A stretch of 64,000 nucleotides of DNA from the NCBI GenBank assembly GCA_037953745.1, contig JBAKBP010012253.1, forward strand, positions 1 through 64,000. Reading direction: 5' to 3'. Numbering within the stretch: the stretch's first letter is position 1; every line of letters starts with the position of its first letter. Below the pieces are notes generated by a model that did not search any database, was not told where the DNA came from, and saw only the letters and a list, made by a program, of their open reading frames with translations. Both the position numbers and the translations under genes were made by a program. Source of the stretch: Lithodes maja (Eukaryota; Arthropoda; Malacostraca; Decapoda; Lithodidae). This document shows positions 13,535 through 24,420 of the stretch, one piece after another.

Positions 13535-15167
13535 CCGTAAAGTGGGGTAACTTCGTACTGCGGTGATAACTTCGAACATCGGCGATAATAAGTAATTAGA
13601 CAGTGTCATTATATAATGGAAACGTTTTTTATTGTGGGGTCCGTTTAGAGAAATGGCAAAGGATGAGCATGTAAAAGTCCTAGGAAACTGACATGAGTAT
13701 GTGTACACTAACAAAATATTATATATATGACGAAAATATGTACATTTTTCGCTACCCTGCCAAACTTCTATCACCCTGAAGAAATTTGGGGTAGGATGTA
13801 CCATAAGAAAATGGGAGTCTGCAGAAAGCTGATTGGCCTAAGCAAGGCAGATCCCTGTCCCACACAACCCCAATTACAAAGCCCATATGTAGTGAGCGGG
13901 CGTACCGCCATCTTTGTTTACATTACGCGTAGTGGCGTCGGACCTTTCCCATCATGTTCCCGTCTATTTTAACCTAACCTAACCTAGTACAGTATTCATG
14001 TAGTAAATAGACGGGAACGTAAGTGCGACCGCGACGATCGCCCTATGTAAACAATAACGACCGTACGCCTGAACTCTACATCCATCCCGAAATTTGTTTG
14101 TATGAATGATGTTGTGACTGATATAATTTTGTAGTAACATTACCAGAGACAACATCCACCAAAGGAAATTTGTTACACTTGTATAACGCTCTAGCTAGAA
14201 CACTATCATTTAACCGATTGTGTTTTTTTTGTTAAAACGTGCTAACTTCGGACATGGAACAAAACAATCGTTTGTTATTATTTGCCCTATGAAAATCATT
14301 CATAATACTTGTCCATCATTAACATGGTGGTAAAAATTCAAATAATCATTTTCCGAGTCCAAAAACCCATAAAAATATGATAATATGCTAACCGATTTAT
14401 GTATTTCGGATAATTCTGGATATATAATATATATAAATTAGGAGGGGCATATATCTTGTCCAAAAAAAAATGTATCTGCCGAAAGAAACGCCAACAAATA
14501 CGTTATACCTATGAAAATGCTCATATTCATAAAAGTGTATAGGATATGCAGTGATATAGTATACATACCTATATATTTTCACTAGGCCAAGTTAATTTTC
14601 GAGTTATTGATTAGACAGCATTGGTTATTTTTCCTACTCAATATTTTCTAAGAGTGAGCTCAATGCCTAACTAGAACAGCTCCAAACATAATATATGTTA
14701 AACATCATATATATCCCCCTCCTATACTGATTATACAGGCCTAAAAGTATTGACTGTGCATTTTCCACTAAAACATCGGACAGGAATAAGCAGCAATAAT
14801 AAAATATTCATATAAAATAGTAGGAGCCAAAAAATGAATGAAATAAGGCCACGAACGTACGTCCGAAGTTCTCCTCCGTTTGTCCAGAGTTATCCCAGCT
14901 TTCTTGGCAATCATTTTCCATAAGAAATCACTGTATGTCCGAAGTTATCCATACATGTCCGAAGTTTTCAACTTTTCAAGCAAACTTCGGACATTATTTA
15001 CGATAAGGATAGCTCTTATTATGGGGAATAATTTTAGGCTTCCTGGATTACGGCGCACTATCACCATACATCACTTGACCTAGTTAAATCTCTATGTGTT
15101 TACACTCAGGAAATTGTTAAAAAACCTCGAAAAATGTCCGAAGTTACCCCATTACCCCATTTTACGG
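13535..15167. mobile_element. 1.63-kb TIR element with TA target duplication, non-autonomous
   Basis: The left end starts CCGTAAAGTGGGGTAAC. The right end is the inverted complement (GTTACCCC, a small duplication, then ATTTTACGG), and a TA dinucleotide flanks each side (13533-13534, 15168-15169). TA duplication plus short TIRs is the signature of the Tc1/mariner/pogo group; membership is inferred. The interior has no transposase-like frame, so it depends on enzyme supplied elsewhere. The sequence AACTTCGGACAT, an extension of the TIR core, recurs inside in both orientations (near 14240, 14860, 14935, 14955, 14985, 15135), possibly as transposase-binding sites. A smaller palindromic element is nested at 13887-14081. 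Confidence 0.75.
13887..14081. mobile_element. 195-bp palindromic MITE nested in the TIR element
   Basis: Outer arms (13887-13923 and 14045-14081) pair at roughly three bases in four, including GTTTACAT/ATGTAAAC. Inner arms GTTCCCGTCTATTT and AAATAGACGGGAAC are perfect. The centre holds three TAACC units and a TACAGTA. Arms resemble the ends of the 17100-17471 element (GGGCGTAC). Confidence 0.65.
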
Positions 15168-15180
15168 TACGTTCCCGTCT

Positions 15181-17075
15181 TACCTTTTGATACCTTTTGA
15201 TGTGTTTGCCACTCTTCTAGCGGCACCAAGGAGCGCGACGCCCCTCGTTTTGGGTGGTGATTTGGTGCAGTAGACTGTTTGAAGCGACAGCTCGCTCCCT
15301 TGCAGGATGGGCTCGTCTGGCACCTTTTGCAGTTCGACATCCAGGGCTCTCTTGAAGCTGTCTAACGAGACGTCCCTCATGTCTCTTACTCGCCGTGGGA
15401 GTTTGTTGAAGAGACGTGGGCCTCTGTGTGATAACCAACCCTCTCGCAGAGAGCCCATAGCACCCCTGTTATTCATCCGGGGATTTCGCATTCCCAGCCT
15501 CTCCTATCACTGAATTTCATGACTATCGGAGTATGTAGGTTTGGTACTAAACCCTCTGCGATTTTCCACATGTATATTATTAGGTAACGTTCTCTTCTAC
15601 GTTCCAGTGAGTACAGATTCAGTGCTCTTAAACGCTCCCAATACTGTAGCTGTTTTATCGAACTTATATGCGAAGTGAAATTTCTTTGTACACTCTCTAC
15701 GTCATTTATTTCACCTGCTTTGTAAGGGGATGTTAATACGCTACAATATTCAAGCCGCGGTAGCACTAGAGATTTGAAGAGCGTTATCATAGGTACTTCA
15801 CCGCGTGTTTTAAAAGTACGCAGAATCCAACCCGTTAAGACGTTTCGCAGCCGCCACTTTGACCTGGTTATGTACTTTGAAACCCATATTTTCAGACATT
15901 AATACCCCAAGGTCTTTCACACTGTCTTTCCGTTCTATTATGTGGTTAGATTCTGTTAGGTAATTTGTAATTTCTTTAACACCATTATTATCTCCGTACC
16001 GTATTAATTGGAATTTTTCCTCATTGAATTGCATGTTGTTTTCCCTGGTCCACTGGAACACTACATTCATGTCTTCCTACAGTCGGCCCGTGTCTTCTTG
16101 TGTGTTTACTATCTTGCTTAATTTTGTGTCATCAGCAAAAGACGACACCGTACTGTGTCTGGTGTTGGTATCTGTCGCAAATTAGTATGAGGAACAGAAG
16201 GGGCACTAGCACTGTTCCTTGGGGCACTGAGCTTTTGACATCCGAAGGCTCAGATGTGACTTGGTTTACTGCTACTGATTGTTTTCGGTTTACGAGGAAA
16301 TTGTATATCCACCGTCCGATTTTCCCAGTTATACCTTTTGCTTTCAGTTTGTGGGCTATTATACCATGGTCACATTTATCAAATGCCTTAGCAAAATCGG
16401 TGTAAATGACATCCACGTTTTTCTTTTCTTCTAGCGCTTTAAGAATTTTGTCATAGTGTTCCAAAAGTTGTGAGAGACATGATCTTCCCACTCTGAACCC
16501 ATGTTGACCGGTGTTGTGTAGTTCATTTGTCTCCATGAATGTTGAAATTTTTCTTCGCAGGACTCGTTCGAAAACTTTAATGATGTGAGAGGTTAGAGCT
16601 ACCGGGCGGTAGTGCTTTACTCCCTCCTTTATGCAGTGGGGCAATTATTGCGTTTTTCAAGCTATCTGGTATGTCACCAGTGTCTAGACTCCTTCGCCAC
16701 ATTATAGCCAGGGGTTTTGAGAGGTTTTCCTTACATTTCTTCATTAGGATCGAATTCCATGAGTCCGGGCCTGGTGCCGAGTGGGATGGCATGTTGGAAA
16801 TGGCCTCTTCTATGTCTTTTGGACCGAAATCAATATCCAGCATCTGAGGGGTTTCCGTGGGGGAGGTTTCCATGAAAAATATATTTTGGTCTCTGATGAC
16901 TTTTGTTTCATCAGGCTCACTGAATGCCATTTCATACTGCCTGCTTAAGAGTTCGCTCATTTCCTTTTTGTCCCCTGTGAAAGAGCCATCCCCTTTGCTC
17001 AGTGGGCCGATGTTTGATGTTGTTTTAGCCTTTTGTTTGGCGTATGAAAAGAAGTATTTGGAATTCTCTATTAAG
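15181..17075 (-). pseudogene. LINE reverse transcriptase, copy 2 (broken)
   Basis: Nearly identical to 5310-7240 in sequence and orientation, but the frame is broken by several small indels into five overlapping pieces: 16960-16577, 16644-16132, 16070-15810, 15790-15473 and 15491-15180. The catalytic FADD falls at a frame break near 16130. Deletions include four bases beside the KALP/NYRPVALTS junction. The 3' tandem ATCAAAAGGT tail is present and abuts the end of the 13.5-kb TIR element after 13 bases. The 5' break lies within about 20 bases of that of copy 1. Confidence 0.92.
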
Positions 17076-17099
17076 ACTTTTGGAATAAGTTGTGTTACC

Positions 17100-17471
17100 G
17101 GGCGTACGTCGTGTAAACACGTAAGTTGATGTCAAACCGCGGTGATGTGGGGGCAGAAGCCCCCACCCATAATACTAGGATAGGTTAGGTAAGGTTGTTA
17201 GGTTAGGCTAATGTCCTTTCAAAGGGGCATAGTAAACACTAGGATATACCTGGTCAGAGGTAGGTGATACGCCCTATAACACAACTCTTTCCAGACTTTT
17301 TTGTTATTTGCCCCCTGCTGGCAATATATAAGATGATGACAATAAGTCATGGGAGGGGAGAGGGGGGGGGGTTACTCGATCTATTATTGTATCCCACGGC
17401 AATCAAAATAAACAGGAACGTGATCGCGAGCAAACGAGTACCGGTATATAAACAAAGCTGGCGCTACGCCC
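17100..17471. mobile_element. 372-bp MITE with telomere-like core
   Basis: It begins GGGCGTACG and ends CTACGCCC, with further inner pairing (GTAAACA near the left, TAAACAAAG near the right). The core contains a GGGGGC...GCCCCC hairpin followed by GGTTAGGTAAGG, the same module found repeatedly to 23 kb. Confidence 0.5.
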
Positions 17472-17650
17472 AAATACTTTATCCTTATCGGCAGGTGACT
17501 CACATAACAGTATGTTTGCGTCCATGACTCGTGAGTAGGCCTATCCTTGCTGGGCGACATTCATGCTCCCACAATGCTTTTAGTAATTTGACCATTTTGA
17601 CATCTACATCATCTTTAATTAAGAGCAACGGGAGTCTGGGGGCAACAGCC

Positions 17651-18332
17651 GGTTATACTGATGATTTGGACCGACAGTTAGCCCATCGATCTTTTTAGGC
17701 CTAATAGGTCTGGTAGAGCATATACATCATTGCTATATATGTCATTAAGAGCGGAAATATATAATAAGGGAGACAAGAACATAAAACGCTAAAATACTCA
17801 CCACGGCTAGCAGTGCAATCTTAATGGGTGATGGCAAAGTAACATAAAGATTAAGATTTTTTCGCATAGGTTTAAACTTCCGGAAATTAGGCTAATGGGT
17901 AATAAATACGATGATTTCTAATTTTAACTTACGTCCGCTGCCGCACTCATATTATTGTTGTGAACTTCTCAGCCCTCTCACTGCCACTCGTTGCCGGAGT
18001 AAGGCATGTCCCATAATATTGTGTTTTTTGCACGGTTACCCAACCAGCGGGGGTGTGGGGGCGGCAGCCCCGACCCATAATACTAGGATAGGTTAGGTAA
18101 GGTTGTTAGGTTATGCTAATGCCTTTTTTACTCTTTTAACCCCTCATTTTCCCTGAACTTCATAGCACTCCCCACTAGTGGGGGGCGTGTTTGTTCTTTG
18201 TTGGATAATGGGTAAATACTCATTTCAGCTCCTCTTCAGTATAAAACAACACTAGGCTATATCTGAAGGAAAAATTTAAAAACAAAATAAAACTGACTGA
18301 AATCTCTGTCGGTCCAAAAAGTCAGGTTGGTA
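17651..18332 (+). mobile_element. TIR element, copy A of an inverted pair
   Basis: The ends carry an inverted TGGACCGACAG (left, near 17667) and CTGTCGGTCCA (right, near 18306), with CTGATG/AGTCAG beside them. The interior holds the GGGGGC hairpin and TTAGG-like units. A reverse-oriented relative lies at 20831-21398. No transposase frame is present. Confidence 0.65.
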
Positions 18333-18592
18333 AGATTTTACGGTGTGACAGTTACAAGCCCCATCGATGTTTGTGTAGCCTATAGGTATGTTATATAATA
18401 GTCTTCAGTCCTATATATGTCCTTCCCTTCGCAAATGTATTATAAGGGAGATATAGAGTAAAACACAGTCTTGTCTGCATAATGACAAGTCATGTTTTAT
18501 GGGATTTCTGCTTTATAGATTTGTTTTTCTCCCTCCTACATATCAAAAATAACGTCAAGGTTAGTTTCTATCCACATATTACTTTTAGGTTA

Positions 18593-18612
18593 GGTTAGGT
18601 TAGGTTAGGTTT
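18593..18612 (+). repeat. Short (TTAGG)n run
   Basis: Four perfect consecutive TTAGG units, the arthropod telomere unit, in an interstitial position. Confidence 0.8.
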
Positions 18613-18699
18613 CTTAGTTAGGTTCATGACAAGGGATCAGCTGGTAGGTATGGGATAAACTAGGATAAATCTAAAGTTATACTACCCTTATTTTGTCAC

Positions 18700-19790
18700 T
18701 ATTCTGTTGTTGTTGTTCCCCAAGCTGCCTGGCCGAACAGCCCCAAGGCCCCGAGCAAGGCCAAGGCCATAACCGAGCGCCCCCACAGAACCCTCCCTGC
18801 CTACCACAATAAAGCCTGGGTGACCGAAGCCACTCCATGGCGGGGAGCTGAGGAGGGTGCGAAAACGCCTGGGAAACCAAAGCCCCACCCAGGGCCCTGT
18901 GCCCCTCAGCAATTATGAAGAGAAAGTTGAGGGGCAAAGGAAAAATGTGACGCTTTGGCTTTCAATCTTGGTAGATTGGGAGGTCAAGCCACGGAAAAGA
19001 CGCCGTCACTTGAGACCTAGGAAATACATAAGTAAAAGGAACAGTCGGAGTAAGCTATGGGTATGGCAGAGATCGCTCAGTTCTCACTCTGACAGACCAG
19101 CCCATCACCATATGACTAGAACCCAATCCTCTCAGCATCAGCTAGGAAAGGCCCTAGAAAGCCGCCTTTGGCGGGGGATAGCTCCCCTATTTCAACCCCT
19201 TTCGGTGTTGGGCACCCGCCCAACCTGTACCTGTTGGTACTATCATCATCATCATCATCATCAAATCTGACGCCTCGCTTCCAGAGGAAGCGCCCCAAAA
19301 GGGATGGCCATGGCAGAAACTGCCTCCAGGCTCCCAGACATGCCCCGACTGACCCACTCCACAGTGCCATTTCCACTAAGTGGATTATAACCATGAACAC
19401 TGAAGGAGCAGACCCAGAGCAGTCCCTCACCCGGATGGCAGTTCCACCACTGTTTTGCTATTTTATTTACCCCAGTGGGGCCCTGGCTGGAAGCATACCA
19501 AGCACAGGAATTTTCTGGAAATAGGAACCAGTGGTCCACTGCTCCAGAGGCTGATTGCACCACCAAAGTGGCGGGCGGTGGGGTCGCCGCATCCCTACGC
19601 CAGAGAGAGAAAGGCCAACTAGTGCTAGTGGGCTGTGAGAGTAAGACACTAGGGAAACATGGGGCACACCATTATGGCCCCACTGCCTTCACCACTCTCA
19701 AGAAAAAAGTTAGAAATAAGAATTATGATAAAGGTACAGTCAGAAAACGGCTATGGGAAGTAGAGGACACCAACCCTCACTGATAGATCC
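18700..19790 (-). mobile_element. GC-rich unidentified repeat-like segment
   Basis: Composition changes sharply from AT-rich flanks to GC-rich. Read on the minus strand the segment ends in an (AAC)n tail (near 18706-18717), as many LINE and SINE copies do, and it contains a (TGA)n run near 19240-19265. Several frames of 60-137 codons exist on both strands, but none shows a domain I recognise, so I do not call a protein. A LINE 5' region or untranslated segment is one possibility. Confidence 0.35.
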
Positions 19791-19920
19791 AGCCCACCAC
19801 CAGGTACTAATGTTGGTACTAATGGGTTAATATTATTAGTAGTAGACTTAGTATGGTTTGATGATGCGCAGAAATGTATATTTGACTTGTAATAGATACA
19901 TTGAAGTATTACAAACTTTC

Positions 19921-20005
19921 GCGAACCCATAAACAGGGAACGTGAGCTGGGTTTAGACCGTCGCGCACCCATACACAGGGAACGTGAGCTGGGTTTAGAC
20001 CGGTC
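19921..20005. repeat. Tandem duplication of a 42-43 bp unit
   Basis: Two copies, 19921-19962 and 19963-20005, share ACAGGGAACGTGAGCTGGG and differ at a few positions. They are followed by TTAGG-like units. Confidence 0.85.
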
Positions 20006-20223
20006 GCGAGACAGGTTAGTTTTCGGTTAGGTTAGGTTAGGCTGATAATAAAAATAATAAAATGCGACAGTCCTCGGTATTAAACACCACTGTATATCAA
20101 AGAAAAAATGCAAAAAAAAAAAAAACATGTGCTAAAACTCGTGACTGTCATACCGTATCAATTTACCGTCAGGTTAACCCAGCAGCCCTCATGTTAGGTC
20201 AGGTTGTCCGGTTAGGCCTAAAG

Positions 20224-20308
20224 ACAATATTGTCGAAGGAGGAGGCAGATAGCCTACTCTGTGAGTATCTGTGATTGACTCACCCGCCTCCTCCTCCGAC
20301 AATATTGT
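20224..20308. repeat. 23-bp inverted repeat with 39-base loop
   Basis: The arms at 20224-20246 and 20286-20308 pair over 23 bases with one mismatch, each containing ACAATATTGTCG or its complement. No target duplication is evident. Confidence 0.8.
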
Positions 20309-20539
20309 AATTAGGGCTAAACTCTATCATATGTTACGGTGTTTGGGTACGTCCACCTCACTAGGGCCTAGGCGTCGTCGGACTAGGCTAGTAAATAATT
20401 ACCAAAAGCGGTCAAATTAGAGTTTGTGTAACGGTCGTGACCGTAAGCGCGCAAATATCGCTGTGAAGCTCTCCTTCAATATTATCGGCAATTCGGCATT
20501 AGGCCTAGGATAGGATAGGTTTGGTTCAGTTTGCTTAGG

Positions 20540-20541
20540 AG

Positions 20542-20571
<30 letters not shown>
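20540..20571. repeat. Poly(A) run
   Basis: Homopolymer of about 32 A in an otherwise gene-free stretch. Confidence 0.9.
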
Positions 20572-20575
<4 letters not shown>

Positions 20576-20830
20576 AACATTAGCCTATAAACAGGCTATA
20601 AAAAACATAATTTTCAAAATTAAAGCATTCAAAATGTCCTTTAATCACAAATGTGAAAGTAGGCTACAGTAAATGGTTATTTTAACAATCTAGCCTAGCT
20701 GTCTAGGCTAAAGCTAGGCTATTTTCTGTGACAGGTGGTCCTACATAACATAGGCTACCCTGTAAATATAATGCCATAGACAATAGTGCATAAATTACAA
20801 GTAGGCTAGTTATGGGTAAAAAAAGAGAGG

Positions 20831-21398
20831 GTAAACCTGACTTTTTGGACCGACAGCGATTTCAGTAAGTTTTATTTTGTTTTTTTTATTTTTTCCTTCA
20901 GATATAGTGTTGTTTTATACTGAAGAGGAGCGGAAATGAGTATTTACCCATTTATCCAACAATCTAAAAACACGCCCCTATTAGACTATTTTTTTTTTTT
21001 TTTTAATGAACTAGGCTATTAGCCTAACCTAACAACCTTACCTAACCTAACCTAGTATATGAGTGGGGGCTGCAGCCCCCACACCCCCGCTAGTTGGGTT
21101 ACTTTTTTTTTTTTTTTTTTGTGCCATTAGCCTAACTTAACAACCTAACCTAACCTAACCTAGTATATGGGTGGGGGCTGCCGCCCCCACACCCCCGCTG
21201 GTTGGGTACTGGCTGAAAAACTTCGTTTTACAGTAGCCTAGGCCTATACATGTATTTTAGCGTTTTTGTTTTTTTTCTCCCTTGTAATACATTTCCGCTC
21301 TTAATGTTATATATAGCAATGATGTATATGCTCTACCGGACCTATTAGGCCTAAAAAGATCGATGGGCTAACTGTCGGTCCAAAACATCAGTATAACC
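20831..21398 (-). mobile_element. TIR element, copy B of an inverted pair
   Basis: Reverse-complement relative of 17651-18332. It opens with CTGACTTTTTGGACCGACAG and closes with CTGTCGGTCCAAAACATCAG. Sub-terminal sequence matches copy A over more than 100 bases at each end. The middle differs, with T-runs and two GGGGGC-hairpin/TAACC modules at 21062 and 21172. Confidence 0.65.
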
Positions 21399-21799
21399 AA
21401 AATCTTTAATGTTGGTTAATTGTTGGATAATGGATAATGAGCTTACTGGGTAAGTTCATTTTCTATCCCATGTACCATCCAACCAGCGGGGGTGTGGGGG
21501 CGGCAGCCCCCACTCATAATACTAGGTTAGGTTAGGTAAGGTTGGCAGGTTAGGCTAATATCTTTAATGTAGCTTAATTGTTGGATAATGGATAATTAGG
21601 TTACTGGGTTTTTGGAATAAGTTCTTCAATATTTTTCTTTATTTTCATCTTTTACCCCACAATTTCCCTGATCTTCATAGCCCTCCCCACTATCGGGCAA
21701 CATAGATGATGATTTTAATTAATCACGGGTGTGTGTGGGGGGGGGGGGGGGGGGGCAGGCAGAGCTCTCCCACACCCCATCCTGTATCCAATGGCGAAG

Positions 21800-22080
21800 A
21801 GTTGGCTGGCATTTTCTACATTTTCAGCTTTTATGAAGCCTAACAATTGTCCAATCCGAGCCAACTTTTGCCAAAACATGACTGTTTTTTTCATTTTGGG
21901 GTTTTCTTAAGTTGAAAAACAAGAAAACCCGAGCCAACTTCTTTTTTGCACTTACTGTCTTTTATGCAGCTGAAAAATCTTAAAATCCGAGCCAACTTTT
22001 GCCAAAACTTGGCTCGGGTTTTTTCATTTTGGAGTTTTCTCAAGTTGAAAAACAACAAAACCCGAGCCAACTTTCATGAT
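21800..22080. repeat. Diverged tandem repeat with CGAGCCAACTT
   Basis: CGAGCCAACTT recurs near 21858, 21931, 21991 and 22062, with the inverted form GGCTCGGG near 22012. Blocks such as TTTTCATTTTGG and CAAGTTGAAAAACAA also repeat. Units are roughly 60-130 bases and are related to the satellite that follows. Confidence 0.6.
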
Positions 22081-22299
22081 AAAAACCCTTATATCGCCTT
22101 TTTATGTCTTTAACCCCACATTTTCCCTGATCTTCATAGCCCTCCCCACTATCGGGCGCCGTGTCTTAAGATCGTTGGATAAAGGGGAAAACTATTTTTG
22201 CGGAGGTTGAAACTAATGCCAATCACTATATATTGATGCAAATAAACTAAAACTAAAAAAAAAATAATGAAAATAATTGGTGGGTGGTTTCCTTAATAT

Positions 22300-23170
22300 T
22301 TTCCAAATAACCTAACCTAACCTAACCTAACCTCGTATTATGGGGTTAACCTGAACCTAACCTAACCTCACCTAACCTAACCTAGTATTGTGGGTGGGGG
22401 CTGCCGCCCCCACACCCCCTCTAAATCCATAAAATCCGAGGCAAGTTTTGTCATTAACCTAACCAAATAACCTAACCTAATCTAGTATTATGGGGTTAAC
22501 CTTAACCTAACCTAACCTGACCTGACCTGACCTAACCTAACCTAACGTAGTATTATGGGTGGGGGCTGCCGCCCCCACACCCCCGCTAAATCCATGAAAT
22601 CCGAGGCAAGTTTTGTCATTAACCTAACCAAATAACCTAACCTAACCTAATCTAGTATTATGGGGTTAACCTTAACCTAACCTAACCTAACCTAACCTGA
22701 CCTGACCTAACCTAACCTAACGTAGTATTATGGGTGGGGGCTGCCGCCCCCACACCCCCGCTAAATCCATGAAATCCGAGGCAAGTTTTGTCATTAACCT
22801 AACCAAATAACCTAACCTAACCTAACCTAGTATTATGGGGTTAACCTTAACCTAACTTAACCTGACCTGACCTAACCTAACCTAACCTAGTATTATGGGT
22901 GGGGGCTGCCGCCCCCACACCCCCGCTAAATCCATGAAATCCGAGGCAAGTTTTGTCATTAACCTAACCAAATAACGTAAGCTAATCTAACCTAGTATTA
23001 TGGGGTTAAACTTAACCTAACCTAACGTAACCTAACCTAGTATTATGGGGTGGGGGCTGCCACCCCCGCTAAATCCATGAAATCCGAGCCAAGGTTTGTC
23101 ATTAACCTAACCTAACCTAACCTAACCTAACCTAGTATTATGGGGTTAACATTAGCGTAACCTAACCTAT
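22300..23170. repeat. Telomere-like satellite, about five units of 143-175 bp
   Basis: Each unit contains AATCCGAGGCAAGTTTTGTC (starting near 22434, 22599, 22774, 22939 and a variant at 23082), CCTAA repeats, TAGTATTATGGG and a hairpin GTGGGGGC-TGCC-GCCCCCAC. Spacings are 165, 175, 165 and 143 bases; the 165-to-175 change is a multiple of five, consistent with gain or loss of CCTAA units. No open frame. Confidence 0.85.
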
Positions 23171-23274
23171 AGAAAATGTTAATGAAATACAGTACTAGGG
23201 CCAATAAGGTACTAACCAAATGGAAAAGTTAAGAGAAGCACGATGGAGTGGCTGTGAGTTGTTGGCGGTTGAAG

Positions 23275-24420
23275 TTAGGGTGTGGCGGTAGAAGAAGAGC
23301 AGGGTGGCTGACGACGTAGAGTTGCTGGAGCTGTTGGGTCGAGGTCGGGTGGACTAGCAGGTGCGGCTGTAGAGGAAGAGCATGGTCGCGGTCCTGGCTG
23401 ATGTGGAGATGAGGAATGTGATGGAGTTGGTGACGATGTTGGCTCGGGTGGTGGCGGTGGTGGAGATTCTGAGTCGGACTGTTGGGGCTGAGGAGGGCAA
23501 GCAGGGTTGTACAGGGCCGCAGTAGCCTTCATGAAATGATGGAATCTGGTGTTGGGGTCTTTATGATGCATGATGAACATGGTGCGTGCTAAGTAGCCCA
23601 CAAAGTGCTTCCTGCGCCTGCCGCAAAGTGGAACCTTCCGCTTGGCATCCCTCCATAGGCATTCCACGGTGTTGGTGTGGGCACCACTGTCTGGGTCCAC
23701 AAAATTAAGAGAGTGGTTGACAGTGAGATGTTGGTAGCCTTCCTTCCCCAGACAGTGATACGCCTTCCAACAGTCCGAGATGATGGTGGTCCCCGGCAGA
23801 ATCTTCTCCTTGATGATGGCCAGCAGTGTGTCGGAGGTACGATCCTCAACAGGCACCATGAAGAAGGTTCTGGATTGCCTGCATATACCTCCAAACACCC
23901 ACTGGCCTTCAATCATCCGACCAACATGGTACTTCCGTCGACCAAACTTGCTCTCATCAATCTCCACAATCGAGCCAGGACCTCCCAGTTGTGCAGATGT
24001 TTCAATGCACCACTCAATAAGTACTTCACGACAGAAACTGCTCCAGTCATTGATGGTATGTTGACTGAAGGCCAGCTCTGAAGTAGCTGAGAGGTAAGAA
24101 AATCCATCTCTCAAGTACATGTTGACAAATGTCAGTACCTTATAGAGTGGCAAATGGATGTTATCAAAAAAAGTATGAGCAAAAACACTCTGGGCCCATC
24201 CACACTTGCGCCTGTTTTGCTTCCTCACAGACACCATCTTTTGGCACCTGAACATTTTTCTTTTGAGGTCCAACACAGCAGTCTTACCACAGTTATCACA
24301 CGTCTTATTGTCCAAAATGAGGCCATGATTAACACACAATTGAAATAGAGCATCACGGTCTTGGCAGTATTTAAAAAAAAAAAGTAAAGTCCCCATATCA
24401 CATTCAAGACATGCCGCCAT
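23275..24420 (-). CDS. Merlin-superfamily (IS1595/ISXO2-like) DDE transposase
   Basis: Enzyme that cuts and pastes a Merlin DNA transposon. I choose the ATG at 24420 (381 residues); the frame is open further upstream only from a TTG and through a G-run, which looks untranslated. A zinc ribbon has C41, C44, C59 and C73. The ISXO2-like DDE domain shows IDESKFGRRKY (D155), IISDCWKAYH (D216) and HTNTVECLWRDAK (E253), followed by HFVGYLARTMF. The last ~75 residues are a proline/serine-rich tail unusual for the family. The catalytic triad is complete and there is no internal stop, so the gene looks intact. I could not find matching terminal inverted repeats within 1 kb either side, so the transposon boundaries remain unknown. 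Alternative: a host gene derived from a Merlin transposase. Confidence 0.88.
   Translation of the reverse strand: MAACLECDMGTLLFFFKYCQDRDALFQLCVNHGLILDNKTCDNCGKTAVLDLKRKMFRCQKMVSVRKQNRRKCGWAQSVFAHTFFDNIHLPLYKVLTFVNMYLRDGFSYLSATSELAFSQHTINDWSSFCREVLIEWCIETSAQLGGPGSIVEIDESKFGRRKYHVGRMIEGQWVFGGICRQSRTFFMVPVEDRTSDTLLAIIKEKILPGTTIISDCWKAYHCLGKEGYQHLTVNHSLNFVDPDSGAHTNTVECLWRDAKRKVPLCGRRRKHFVGYLARTMFIMHHKDPNTRFHHFMKATAALYNPACPPQPQQSDSESPPPPPPEPTSSPTPSHSSSPHQPGPRPCSSSTAAPASPPDLDPTAPATLRRQPPCSSSTATP

Noticed and set aside
18857..19783. Protein-coding gene in the GC-rich segment
   Set aside because: Frames on both strands overlap, lack any recognised domain and contain a trinucleotide repeat; composition alone explains them.
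22300..23170. CRISPR array or chromosome-end telomere
   Set aside because: Units are long, contiguous and variable with no spacer pattern. TTAGG units occur in both orientations and in the middle of other repeats, so it is neither a CRISPR array nor a chromosome terminus.
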